A stretch of 64,000 nucleotides of DNA. Origin: Tachypleus tridentatus. Its lineage: Eukaryota; Arthropoda; Merostomata; Xiphosura; Limulidae. Positions 29,308 to 39,867 of the stretch are shown piece after piece. Position 1 is the first letter of the stretch, and each line of letters begins with the position of its first letter. Made by a program: the position numbers and the translations under genes. The stretch covers positions 92,322,170-92,386,169 of the forward strand of contig NC_134834.1 of assembly GCF_004210375.1 (NCBI RefSeq). The letters run 5' to 3'. The notes below the pieces were generated by a model that worked only from the letters and a program-made list of their open reading frames with translations, was not told where the DNA came from and did no database searches.

Positions 29308-29720
29308 TTGTTGTTGTTGTTTTTATTAAGCACAAAGCTACACGGCCCGGCATGGCCAAGCGTGTTAAGGCGTGCAACTCGTAATCTGAGGGTCGCGGGT
29401 TCGCATCCCCGTCGCGCCAAACATGCTCGCCCTTTCAGCCATGGGGCGTTATAATGAGACGCTCAATCCCATTATTCGTTGGTAAAAGAGTAGCCCAAGA
29501 GTTGGCGGTGGGTAGTGATGACTAGCTGCCTTCCTCTAGTCTTACACTGCAAAATTAGGGACTGCTAGCACCGATAGCCCTCGAGTAGCTTTGTGCGAAA
29601 TTAAAAAAACAAACAAACAAACACAAAGCTACACAATGGGCTATTTGTGCTCTGCCCACCACGGTTATCGAAACCTGTTTTTCTAGCGTTGTAAGTCCAC
29701 AGACATACCGTTGGGCGGCT
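29308..29720 (-). mobile_element. SINE-B copy (tRNA-derived), split by a SINE-A
   Basis: Read on the minus strand, this short SINE has a tRNA-like head (a diverged A-box near 29705-29720 and a B-box-like 'ggtttcgataacc'), then 'ggtgggcagagcac', 'tagctttgtgcttaat' and a (CAA)n tail at 29308-29320. It is flanked by a 12-bp target duplication, attttgtaacgg, at 29296-29307 and 29721-29732. The SINE-A at 29344-29621 sits within its 3' part, so this copy is the older insertion. The site hit was the last degenerate 124-bp monomer. Confidence 0.88.
29344..29621 (+). mobile_element. SINE-A copy, full length, nested, with 13-bp target duplication
   Basis: It starts with ggcccggca and has a pol III A-box (TGGCCAAGCGTG) and B-box-like GGTTCGCATCC in a tRNA-like head, a middle domain ('agagtagcccaagagttgg', 'gactagctgccttcc') and the tail 'gtagctttgtgcgaaatt' followed by A-rich (caaa)n. 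The duplication cacaaagctacac at 29331-29343 and 29622-29634 proves insertion into the SINE-B. Its minus strand yields a spurious short frame. Confidence 0.95.
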
Positions 29721-29732
29721 ATTTTGTAACGG

Positions 29733-30176
29733 ATTTATCGCTATACGTTTATTTTCGTACGTAGGCTTGCTTCATCATGGCTTTCTCTTTGTGCTTGTGA
29801 GATATATTCTTGACAATATATTGCGCGAGTCCCTCCTGTTTTTGAAACTTGTAGATATTTCATGAGTAAAAATTAACAACGTACTATGTGTGTACACGTA
29901 TATAACATTAGTGATTGACAGTATCATGCGCGAGAATATTTGTGAAGGTTTTAGAGACTCACGTGATTTGTATAAAAGTAACGCGCAAAAGAGAGAATGT
30001 TATTGGACAGCTACAATCAGTAAGTTATATGTCTAAAAACCTATTATTGTGATTAACGTCTATCAATCGAAAAACTACAGACTTGGCCAAGAACGTTGTA
30101 GATATCGAACATTACAAACCGTTTAACTTCAGTGAATTACTTCGGACATTATTGTTTTCTAAGAGGACATTAAATA
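29733..30176. other. Unannotated AT-rich DNA
   Basis: No coding frame or repeat is recognised. A TATA-like tataaaag at 29971 and a TCAGT at 30017 are present but about 48 bp apart, which is too far for a convincing TATA/Inr pair, so no promoter is called. Confidence 0.5.
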
Positions 30177-30360
30177 CACTGCATGGCCAGAAGTATGTGG
30201 ACACCCCTTCTAATTAGTGGGTTTGGCTACTTCAGCCACACCCATTGCTAACAGGTGCATATAATCAAGCATGCAGCCATACAAACTACATAGACAAACA
30301 TTGGTAGTAGAATAGGTTGTACTGAAAAACTCAATGACTTTCAACGTAGCACTGTCATAT
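30177..30360 (+). mobile_element. Tc1-like transposon, left-end fragment
   Basis: After a TA at 30175 comes CACTGCATGGCCAGAAG and 'tatgtggacacccc', a Tc1-type terminal inverted repeat. The following leader ('tcagccaca', 'attgctaacaggtgcat', 'gactttcaacgt') matches the left end of the fuller copy at 50780-51854. Only about 184 bp remain; the transposase and right end are missing, and a SINE-B fragment directly follows. Confidence 0.85.
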
Positions 30361-30439
30361 ACCTGTGCTCTGCCAACCACGGGTATTGAAACCTAGTTTC
30401 TCAGAGTGTGAGCCCGCAGACTTACCACTAGTGGGCCTG
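30361..30439 (-). mobile_element. SINE-B fragment
   Basis: On the minus strand it reads as the SINE-B head and middle, with 'cgtggttggcagagcac' and a B-box-like 'ggtttcaatacc'. The 3' tail is absent where it abuts the Tc1 fragment, suggesting a truncated or rearranged insertion. Confidence 0.7.
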
Positions 30440-33400
30440 ATCTTCAACATCAATCAGTTGAAACTAAAACGTTTTGGACAATGAGTAGGCATTACAATTA
30501 CAGTGCCTTTGAAGTGACAAAAATAGAAGACGACCAAGGGAAATCTGATGTATAACATAAAATTTGACAGACCTGAATACTGGCAACTGATTACAACCGT
30601 TAAACAAAAGCTAGTGCAGTGGAGGAAATCTGTGGTAAATCAGCCAAAAAGTTACCTCTGATGAAAAAGCTTGTTAAGGTATGGCTAATTGACTGACTGC
30701 ACCTGCAACTTTCGAAAGCATAATTAAACTTATGCTTAGAGTACTGAAATGAAAGAAATGCGATATCTAATGTGACTGGAATTCTACGTTTTGTCACACA
30801 TTTTAAGTTGTCATGAGATTTTGAATACATCTATTACTCTTCCTGGTACTAGTATCGTTCTGTTTAACAGCTGTTACTTCACCAAAAAGGCTAAAACTTT
30901 TATTATTTAGTTGTGAACAATGGATAGTATGATTAAGAATACATTGAGAAGTTTGCGTAGATCACAGAGTTACATGTACAGCTATTTGTTTGGAGAATTG
31001 TGTCAAGTATTAGGAATGATAAAAAAACACGTACATCATCAGCCTTTGTGGCCCATATTTGCTGAGTTTGTGGCATCGAAAAACCGATTGAGATGAGCAT
31101 TTACAATACGTCTTGGTGGCAAACGTACATATTTACTGAGGGCTCTTTGAATATCTTATAGTTAAGTTGTCAGTGCAGACGTACCACAGTGTGTACAGGT
31201 GTATGTGAAGAGGGTACATTCTTTGATACGTCATTCAGAAAATAAGCAATCTATCTTTCACTGGAGTGATTTGTACCTTAAATGTTGATAGCTCAATAAA
31301 GTTAAATACGAATACAGTGATCACATGATATGTGCACGTGCACTGAACTGGCAGTAACTGAAACTTTATGCCACTGTTGAACATCTCGAGAAGTTATTGC
31401 TCCAGGAATCAAAAGTTAATTTTGATTATGGTTAGAGCATTTTATTGTATGTTATTGGCTCAGATGATCTGAAGAAAAATGTTAGCACTGCACACCTAAA
31501 AGTCTGTAGGGAGTTAGATCAGGAAATGTTTATCGAAGAGCAGTTTGCTGATTTGATAGCTGATTAAAGAGCTAAAATCAGCTTTCTAATTGGTATTGCT
31601 CTGATCAGAAAAAGTGAATGATTATTGGAGAAATTAATCACTGAAAGGGAGTTGAAATGGGTATTTTTCAAGGTTTTGACTTTCGTTTAGTGGTATTTGA
31701 GATATCAGCATGGTTCCTTGCAATAACTACTTGAAGATATTATGTGTTACTCTCTGGATGGAAGAAGGTGATAGGACGGCTGAGATTATCAGATAAGACT
31801 CTAGAATACTGGCAGTTGGTGTTTGATGTTTATGGTAGCCAAAAAGCTGAAAGGACTTTGCCATTCTTGCCTTTTGAGGACCATGATTACGTTTTTTTGT
31901 TTATTTTTAGAATGTTGGTAGACATTTGCTTTTAAAAACTTCTTGAGCAATCTTGTTTGTTAACCATTGTAAACTATCTTTCATTGTAATCAGTGAAAAA
32001 CCATACCTGTTAGTCACGTATGTTTGTATCAGGTTCTTTTTGTCTTTTTGAAGTATGAAATAGATTTCTGGATAGTGTGCGATATATTATTTTACCGGAG
32101 CTACTGTTCACGTTTATCGGATCTAGTGAGTATATATATACCTAGATGGCAGCACTAACACCAACGCAAGTAATACTCAGGAGATTGCGACGTTATAATG
32201 GTGAAAGTAATTTTGCTGTGATGATTAGCATTTTTATCAAGTTAGACTGTGTGTGTGTATGCAGCTCTTTTGCGTTTAATAGCTTAAGAAGTAATCTTAA
32301 TGGTGTATTATACCAGCAACAGCTAATTTTATTAATTTCTCACTGTTACTATTCAAAATATTTTCCAACTACCTGCTCTGATTCAATGCATGATTCAACA
32401 GCTGACATCAATTTTCATGGTTATTTGGATTGTCGAACAACGGTGATGTCACATACCAAAATATATGCTTGGATTAACATATGTTGTATGCATGCCTATC
32501 TTATGCTATATATAAAATTTATATGTATATGTTCAATTATTTTTAATAAACTAAGATTTATAAGAGCACAATTGTTTAGAAAAATGAAAAAAAAACAACA
32601 GCAAAACAAATACTTGGCATGAACACTGATATAAGTTTACTAAAGACTGGTAGCTTATTTAGACTACATTAAGAGAGAACCACAACATATTTTCTGTTTA
32701 CGTAATGTTGGTAAAGAATATGTTATTCTGTTTTTTAACTGACTTATTATTAAGTATACGATTTTTCAAAGATGAAAAGAATAAAAAGTTTGGGATTCTA
32801 GCTGACACTCCACCATATGAGAAGTTAGTGTTGTTGGTAAAATAGTATTTGGCAGTTTACTGGTTTATTCAGAAGTAAAAATGGCGTCTCGGTAGCACAA
32901 CGAAATTTGAGGGTCGCAGGATAGAATCTATGTTACCACACGCCATCTTGGTTTATGTAACAATACATCAATTGTGACAAAGATTCCATATGTTTGGTGC
33001 AAAATAAGGGATGACTAACCAGTACTTTGAATGATAAATATGGTGTATCTAAGGTTTTGAACTAATTTTGTTTGAGAAATCAGTTTAGTTTATAAAACAT
33101 TTCTAAACACTTTGGACGATATTTGATGCTTTATTTTAATATCATTCCTGGACATGATATTTCGTATACAAGAAGTTTTTATCCACAACATTTATATTGG
33201 TGTCACAATATAATTTTTGTGTTGGCTACATAAACCAAATTTGAATTTATTTGTCATTAAGACTATATCTAATTTGTTTCAGAAATGTCATTTAGTATGT
33301 GAACACAGATGTTGTGAAACTTTCAAAATTAATAGCACTGTCCACTACTAATCTGATAGAGAAAACCAATTTACAGCTCTTATCTTCCGCATTGGAAATA

Positions 33401-34102
33401 TAGTTAGCAACCAGACGGAAGTGGGAATATTTGGAAGAATATATGTGATGTCTATATTCACTGAGTGGCAGGGTTATAGTCAAAACATGATTTAGCTGGA
33501 GGTGAGCTGACATATCTCTTTGTATTATGTTCCACATAAACTTAGTGGAATAGAATTTCTCAGGCAGTGAGAGAGGATGTATGATAACATATACATATTG
33601 TAAGGAATGACATGTACATTTCATCATAATTACCAGTGTTTCCTAAAACAAATTTGAGGTTATGGTCTAATGGCATATGACTTATAATTTTTCTTTGCTA
33701 ACCGAATTTCTGAACAGCCGGAGACTGGGTTAACATACATATTTCAGTTCTGACTTTCACCATAAAAGTAATGAACTCTAACTACTGACTATCTTAATTT
33801 TTCGTTACTTTGATAGCCAGAAAGTCTTACTTTTTTTCTAACTCTGGAGTACCATTATCAGACAGCAATGATAATATAAGCTTGTTGGACTACCTGTCAC
33901 TTTGGTTATGAAGGGCGTTAGAGTACAATACAGCCATGAAAGTCATCAAGTCTTGTTTGTAGCAAACTCTAATGGTCACCACATGCCATACCCTAACAAC
34001 AGTAGGTGGTTTGCTGTTCTCGAGAACAAAACCAATGAGGATATAGCCTCCAGAAAAAAAGTAAATAGCGTAACAAAACAATCATAAGATGGAAGGATAG
34101 TT
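30440..34102. other. 3.7 kb without a confident feature
   Basis: Several open frames of 60-158 codons occur on both strands (for example 32146-32622 on plus and 33292-33627 on minus). Their translations are low-complexity, Cys/Ile/Tyr-rich, overlap each other and show no domain I recognise. A weak tRNA-like stretch lies near 32885-32940. One possible decayed reading frame is listed separately. Confidence 0.5.
31361..31720 (+). pseudogene. Possible decayed coding sequence, family unknown
   Basis: One frame starting at 31361 reads for about 120 codons with a protein-like composition broken by at least four stops. Pieces include TAHLKVCRELDQEMFIEEQF and RAKISFLIGIALIRKSE. I do not recognise the family. 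The composition and the single consistent frame suggest an old transposon ORF or retro-pseudogene, but chance cannot be excluded. Confidence 0.22.
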
Positions 34103-34464
34103 CAAAACACACACACGTATATCAGGACCATTGTATATCTTCCCACACGTATATCAGGACCATTGTATGCCTTCCCACACGTATATCAGGACCATTGTAT
34201 ATCTTTCCACACGTATATCAGGACCATTGTATATCTTCCCACACGTATATCAGGACCATTGTATATCTTCCCACACGTATATCAGGGCCATTGCATATCT
34301 TCCCACACGTATATCAGGACCATTGTATGCCTTCCCACACGTATATCAGGACCATTGTATATCTTCCCACACGTATATCAGGACCATTGTATATCTTCCC
34401 ACACGTATATCAGGACCATTGTATGCCTTCCCACACGTATATCAGGACCATTGTATGCCTTCCC
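34103..34464. repeat. 32-bp minisatellite, ~11 copies
   Basis: Units of exactly 32 bp containing cacgtatatcaggaccattg and then 'tatatcttccca' or 'tatgccttccca'. Variation is almost confined to 'atatc' versus 'atgcc'. Because 32 is not a multiple of 3 and the unit lacks stops, all three plus-strand frames stay open for 91-125 codons. These are repeat artefacts. Confidence 0.97.
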
Positions 34465-34799
34465 CGATGAAGAAGGTTAATCTTTGGGATAAGAACACGA
34501 AGTACTAGAAGCAGATTTTCAAACTACTCACTGCTAGGGTTTTGAGTTCGACATCAGCTATGAATTTGCTACAAATAGCAACACCTTCTAACAAGGAAGA
34601 CAGGGTTGTTGACATCATAGGTATAACCTTGCCTTAATCAAACCAATAGAAACCTTCGCCCTGTTTAATTTTTCATTATATTTATTTCATTTAGGATTAT
34701 AACCACCCAACTGTGTTCATTCTTTTATGTTCATTCATTTTGTTTGATTTAAAGCTATTTATTTTGGCGTCATTTTGCATTCTGTACAGTTCTGTATTA

Positions 34800-35636
34800 T
34801 TAGGTTGTCCAGAAATAAATGTCGGAATTCTCACTATGACATTTAGAAGCTGAATATTGAATAACTTATCGTTGGTTGGTTGGTTTAATCCAGCGTTTGT
34901 CGCTTACAATACTACTTAATTGTCTGCTGTTTCAATTCTAGTCAGAATAAGTTTCTTAGCCCCCAAGGCAGCATGGACAAGGAGGACTTTCGCGTGATTT
35001 TCCTTTACGACTTCAAATTTGGACGAAAAGCTACCGAAATTACACGGACTATCAACCAGTCATTCGGCCGTAGATCTGTTACTAAACATACAGTTTAGCG
35101 TTGGTTCCAAATGTTTCGACATGGAGATGAAAGTCTTGAAGACCATGAAGGTCGTGGATGAAAGCCATCTTTAGATGAAAACACGTTAATAGAAGCAGTT
35201 GATACAGATTCTCGCACAACAGTATGTTAGCTTGCAGAAAAGCTAGGCACAAGCAAATGAAGCATTGCCAACCACTTGAGTGTGACTGGAAAGATGAAAA
35301 TGTTGGATAAGTGGGCTCTGCATGAGCTGACTGAAGATCAACAAAATCGACTTTATAAGACCTGTCATGGATGACGCTTAAAAAATTGAACAAATTGAGA
35401 ATCGAGATTCTGCTTCATCCATCTTATTCCCTACAGATTTTAATGTATTTTAAGGAGTTTATTGACCATAGAAACTCTGATTTATATAGCAGGGGCATAA
35501 ACAATCTCGTTACATGACGGCAAAAGTGCGTTGAAGCAAATGGTGTTTACTTTGATTAAAACATGTTTTACAACACTGGTTTATACTTTTCCAAACTTCG
35601 CAGTTCAAAAACGACATTTATTTCTGGACAACCTGA
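34800..35636 (+). mobile_element. mariner-family transposon, internally deleted (837 bp)
   Basis: Terminal inverted repeats TTAGGTTGTCCAGAAATAAA (34800) and its near-complement ending at 35636 are flanked by TA target duplications at 34798-34799 and 35637-35638. Complete mariners are about 1.3 kb, so some 450 bp are missing, including most of the catalytic core. The two termini remain almost perfectly complementary for about 27 bp. Confidence 0.93.
34973..35558 (+). pseudogene. mariner transposase pseudogene
   Basis: Translation from the ATG at 34973 gives the helix-turn-helix N-terminus (MDKEDFRVIFLYDFKFGRKA, then SFGRRSV and RWFQMFRHGD) with in-frame stops, followed by DKWALHELTEDQQNRLYKT, the linker motif typical of mariner transposases. 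After a deletion the C-terminal motif RQKCVEANGVYFD appears near 35517-35558. The D,D34D catalytic region is not visible. No function is possible; similar termini could still be mobilised by an intact relative. Confidence 0.88.
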
Positions 35637-35638
35637 TA

Positions 35639-36140
35639 TATCAGACATTGTACGGTTTGATTTCATTTTTGTAACGCCATTAATAACGCCACTTGCTTTA
35701 TTTATAGTGTACGATATGATATTTAGTTCTGACTGTTTTGGTTTTATTTCAAAATAGGGAATATCAAACTTATTTTGTTTTGTTTTCGTGGATGTTTGTT
35801 TCATAAGTACAGTTATCCTTTATTCATCCTACACGTAAACGCACTGACATCTTGTGTGTTGTCAAAAGGGATAGTTACGCAATTAACGACTACATTAGAT
35901 AGGCACTTAAATTTGTTATTCAAAATTTGTTTTTATATTCTAACGCAATTAAAGCCTTAAGATGTGAGAGTGTGGAATGAAGCTTAAGAATTTTAGAATT
36001 TTACTATTCTATGACTAGAATGCCACATACATTTATTGGTGTATATTTGGGAATATTTATAAACATGTTTCCATGCGGGTGTTCTGTGCTTCTTTAACGT
36101 CCTTACAATCAGTAGTCGCAAAGTTTCTTTAATAATTACT
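35639..36140. other. Unannotated AT-rich DNA
   Basis: Short overlapping open frames on both strands, none with recognisable motifs. No repeat structure seen. Confidence 0.5.
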
Positions 36141-36388
36141 TTTGTTTGTGTGTTTTGAATTTTGCACAAAGCTAGTAGAGGGCTATCTACGTCAGCCATC
36201 CCTAATTTTGAAGTGATAAACGAGAGGAAAGACAGTTAGACAACATTACCCATTGTTCATTCTTGGGTTATCATTTATCAACGAATAATGAAATTGGTTG
36301 TCATACTGCTGAAAGGGCGAGAATGTTCAGGGACTTGACTAGCACCTTTGATTTTCAGATTGCGAGTAGAATGTCCTAACCATCAGAT
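36141..36388 (-). mobile_element. SINE-A copy, old and diverged
   Basis: On the minus strand it retains the tail ('tagctttgtgcaaaattc'), the middle ('agggatggctgacgtag', 'aacccaagaatgaac') and a decayed tRNA-like head. Substitutions are dense throughout compared with the copies at 29344 or 61214, so it is one of the oldest SINE-A insertions here. Confidence 0.8.
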
Positions 36389-36401
36389 TATAATAATTAT
36401 A

Positions 36402-37035
36402 CAGTAAAACCTGTCTATGGCGGAATCGCACGCGACCGAGTAAAAGTTTCGGCTTAAGCGGGTTTTCCGGCTTAGACAGTGAACATGCATTTCCTTAATT
36501 ATATATAATATTTGAGCGGAACGTTATATTTGCTTCATTCAAGGGATGTAAGACGTCTGTGAATAAAGATATTATACTGTTTATGTTATATTTATTACAA
36601 TAAGAACAAAAATAGTCATTCAAAATATACATAAGTACACAAAATCTTAATCAAATTTAATTGAAGAAAGTATCCAATTTCAACTGTTTAGTTTTATTAA
36701 TGGGCTTTCTCGTGCGGTTAAGAGAACGCCAATTTTGCGGCCTTTTCATGAAGTTCATTTTTCCCCTTCATTTTTTTCATACAATTTGATAACGTTAACA
36801 TAACACTTGCGGTGAAGTAGGAATTTTTGTTTCCTCATTATCTTTTTAATTTTGTTCATCTTCTGAATCTCTCACACTGTTACCATCTTGCGATTCTATT
36901 ATAGATTTTAGATTTTAAATCAATTTCATCAGTTTCTGTTAGAACATTCTTGTCAACATTCACAAAATACTCCACGTTCACAGAATCATCTGCATCAATC
37001 TTCTCAATCAGAGTTTAGATTTCACTAGAACTGTC
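36402..37035 (-). mobile_element. Second Tigger-like transposon relic, 3' part only
   Basis: A TA at 36400-36401 is followed by CAGTAAAACCTGTCTATGG, a Tigger/pogo-type terminal inverted repeat. On the minus strand, upstream of this end, a decayed frame reads DADDSVNVEYFVNVDKNVLT and ETDEIDLKSKI, resembling the acidic C-terminal region of Tigger-type transposases. Stops interrupt it and the catalytic domain and other TIR are absent. It differs in sequence from the Tigger at 37569-40199. Confidence 0.55.
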
Positions 37036-37080
37036 ATAACAAACAATTTTTTAAAAAAAAAAATGAGGGTATTAAGTTAA

Positions 37081-37110
37081 TTTTCCCTAAATTTTAAAAT
37101 TAGGGAAGGT
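37081..37110. repeat. Short A/T-rich palindrome
   Basis: 'ttccctaa' and 'ttagggaa' flank an A/T centre, giving a potential hairpin of about 8-11 bp arms. It lies between the Tigger relic and a SINE-A. Role unknown. Confidence 0.5.
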
Positions 37111-37163
37111 AGGAATTTAGTTTTTTTTCGTAAGAATTATTTAAAGATTAGAATTTTGCACTT

Positions 37164-37444
37164 GTTTGTTTTGGAAATTCGCACAAAGCTACTCGAGGGC
37201 TATCTGTGCTAGCCGTCCCTAATTTAGCAGTGTAAGACTCGAGGGAAGGCAGCTAGTCATCACCACCCACCGCCAACTCTTGGGCTACTCTTTTACCAAC
37301 GAATAGTGGGATTGACCGTCACATTATAACGCCCCCACGGCTGGGAGGGCGAGCATGTTTGGCACGACGCGGGCTCGAACCCGCGACCCTCAGATTACGA
37401 GTCGCACGCCTTACGCATTTAGCCATGCCGGGCCTTTTTTTTTT
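37164..37444 (-). mobile_element. SINE-A copy with 10-bp target duplication
   Basis: On the minus strand: ggcccggcatgg head at 37434, B-box region 'gcgggttcgagcc', full middle domain, tail ending 'gcgaatttccaaaacaaac'. The duplication ttttgcactt is at 37154-37163 and 37445-37454. A run of T (A on the SINE strand) at 37435-37448 precedes the SINE start, so the 5' boundary is slightly ambiguous. Confidence 0.93.
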
Positions 37445-37600
37445 TTTTGCACTTAAAAGACAAATATATTTCTACAAATCATGAATCTAACTCCTCTCGG
37501 TGGATTTAGCAGATAGCCTAATGTGGCTTTGCTATAAATCACACACACAAATGAATCTAATTTAACTACAGTAAACTCTCATTGTTTCGAAGTCGCTAGA

Positions 37601-37704
37601 ACCGAATATATCACTTGTATCGAAGTTGTTGACTGGTCCGGCCAACTGTCCAACCGAATATATCACTTGTATCGAAGTTGTTGATTGGTCCGGCCAACTG
37701 TCCA
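37601..37704. repeat. 52-bp tandem duplication inside the Tigger left end
   Basis: 'accgaatatatcacttgtat' starts at 37601 and at 37653, and the 52-bp copies differ at one position ('gactgg' versus 'gattgg'). It lies just inside the terminal repeat, where such transposons may carry transposase-binding sites. Confidence 0.92.
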
Positions 37705-38208
37705 TATAAATACATAGTAACAAAAGCCCCTTGAACCGAACTGCATGTATCGAAGTGTCGGCTTGTAACGATGTATAATCATAGTCCCTAGGGTGTGAAA
37801 AGCATCAATATTACATCCTTTGTATCGAACCAGGTACGAAGATATTTATATTTCTCTTCTTCCCTAAATTAATTGTCACCGCTGCCGACCACCCGCTACG
37901 CCGCTAGCAAGTGCAATTAGTCAGTCTCCGCGCAACAATGTGTGGTGCCACCATCAAAATCTTACACTTGAGAAATAGCGGACTGCAGATGGGGTAGTAA
38001 ATTAGCCTAGCAATGTTTTTACAACAATTATGGTCAATAACACTTTAAACCCCTGCCCGCCCCAACTCACCCGCCCTCCCAGCAAAAATTAGCTTAGATA
38101 TAAAATTTTCAGATTATGGCTTGAGTAGATTATGCCTGGGCAGCCTGCATGCTGTAGCCTATAAAAGACTAATCACAGTCAAATTAAACAGATCATTAAT
38201 AATTGATC

Positions 38209-39867
38209 ATGGCGAAGCGCAAGCTTGTATCGATAGAAACTAAAATTACAGCAATAGAAGAAGTTGAAAATAAAGTTAAAACAAAAACAGAAATAGCAAA
38301 AGCATTTGATGTGCCTCTGAACACTTTGTCAACATGGTTGAAAAATAAAAAGGCCATATTGTCTTCTCGAGACAACTTTTGTCCCAATAGAAAACGCATG
38401 CGAACTGCAAAACATTCTGACCTAGAAGCGGCATTGCTTCTGTGGTTCAAAAATGCTAGATCAGAGAATGTTCCCATCTCTGGGCTGTTATGCAAGCAAA
38501 GGCAAAAAAACTTGCTGATCAAATGGGAATCACTGACTTTTGCATGAGTGATGGGTGGTTAACCCGATTCAAAAATAGACACGACATTCAATTTCGTACG
38601 ATCTGTGGTGAGTCTGGTAGTGTAGAACCAGAGCAAACAAACCAGTGGACATCAACAACACTGCCACGCCTGCTAGAAAACTACAGCCCACGGGATGTCT
38701 TCAACGCAGATGAGTCTGGCTTATTCTTTAAACTTCTGCCAGACAAGTCTCTTGTTATCAAGGGAGACTCCTGTCACGGCGAGAAGCGAGCGAAGGAGCG
38801 GCTGTCTGTTTTGGTATGCGCCAATATGGACGGCACCGAGAAGCTTCCTTTACTTGTCATAGGTGAGTGTCAAAAGCAGGTAAAAATATTTTCCTATGTT
38901 TTCTATAGAAGTTGTTATTTTATGATTTTCTTCAGATTATTGACATGTAAATGTTTCATTTTTTAATTTCAAAACATTAACTATGTACATTTTCTTTCTT
39001 TTTTTTTTTAGGAAAGGCAACAAAACCGCGTTGCTTCAAAGACGTCAAAACCCTGCAAACACCATACAAAGCCAACAAGCGAGCTTGGATGACATCAGAT
39101 CCATTCACCGAGTGGCTGAGAGAACTTGACCGAAAGTTTGTGCTGCAGAAAAGAAAGGTCCTTATGATAATTAACAACTGCCCCGCCCACTCCAACCCCA
39201 CTGGACTTAAAGCCATCAAGCTGGTGTTCCTGCCTCCCAATACCACAAGCAAGACACAGCCCATGGACCAAGGCATCATCGCCAATCTAAAACATCATTA
39301 CCACACCCTACTGCTACAGCGTCTTATTGATTCAATAGACAATAAAAGTGTTTTCACTGTGACTGTGCTTGAAGCCATGCGACTGCTACGCTCTGCCTGG
39401 TCATTGGTAAAGCAATCAACCATAGCCAACTGCTTCAGAACTTGTGGCTTCTCATTCCAGAGCCAGCAGAAAACAGTGAGGACCCCGAGGATGACATACC
39501 ATTGGCCCAGCTCTTGACACGGCTGAATGACACTGGGTTTACGGTAGATGGCACAGCAGAGGATTACGAGACTGCTGATAATGATCTGATCACTAGCGCG
39601 CCCCTGACAGACAGTGATATTGTGGCCATGGTGCAAAATAAACAGACACCAGAAAATGACAGTGAAAGTGAAGATGACGACAATGAGGAACCCCCCATCC
39701 CAACACATTCTGCAGCTCGTGAGATGTGCCTGCAACTTCAGAGATATCTTGAACACCAGGCTAACGCAGGACAGTTTATCTTTCAATTAAACATGGTGGA
39801 GCGTTTTGTGACCAAGTGCCAGAGGGACAGCAGTTCGCAAAAAAGCATTGTGCAATATTTCAAGTGA
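38209..39867 (+). pseudogene. Tigger-like transposase, frameshifted, catalytic Asp lost
   Basis: From the ATG at 38209 the product has a CENP-B-type N-terminal helix-turn-helix (MAKRKLVSIETK; IAKAFDVPLNTLSTWLKNK) and a second DNA-binding region ending DGWLTRFKNRHDI. The DDE domain follows: first Asp in FNADESGLF, the second position reads INNCPAH where relatives have DNCPAH (codon AAC at 39173-39175), and third Asp in QPMDQGII. An acidic C-terminus ends SIVQYFK. The frame shifts by one base near 38490 and again near 39440, each consistent with a 1-nt deletion. A 149-bp intron-like segment separates 38862 from 39012. Start chosen at the first Met of MAKRK; the upstream TTG frame is ignored. 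Confidence 0.92.
38863..39011 (+). other. Probable spliceosomal intron in the Tigger transposase
   Basis: It starts GTGAGT and ends with a long T-run plus TTAG. Removal joins ATA-G to GA-AAG, in phase 1, restoring the conserved run PLLVIGKATKPRCFK across the junction; unspliced, the frame hits a stop. Introns are known in some pogo-family elements, but I cannot tell whether relatives share this one. Confidence 0.85.

Noticed and set aside
29344..29415. A genuine tRNA gene
   Set aside because: The A- and B-boxes belong to a SINE head; the acceptor stem does not pair well and the unit continues into the SINE body, flanked by target duplications.
29193..29420. Minus frame starting MARRGCEPATLRLRVARL
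   Set aside because: It is the complement of the tRNA-like head of a SINE-A plus satellite sequence.
29725..30120. Solo LTR with TATA box (tgtaacgg...cattaca)
   Set aside because: The supposed left end is part of the SINE target site and the old 124-bp monomer, no 4-6-bp duplication matches, and the TATA-Inr spacing is wrong.
32146..32622. 158-codon plus-strand frame
   Set aside because: Cys/Ile/Tyr-rich AT-driven composition, no domain, no splice or promoter support.
34131..34508. 125-, 105- and 91-codon frames in the 32-bp minisatellite
   Set aside because: All three frames are open purely because the unit lacks stops; no independent coding evidence.
38196..38522. 108-codon minus frame opposite the Tigger N-terminus, and the similar minus frame at 39298-39786
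   Set aside because: Shadows of the plus-strand transposase, which carries clear HTH and DDE motifs.
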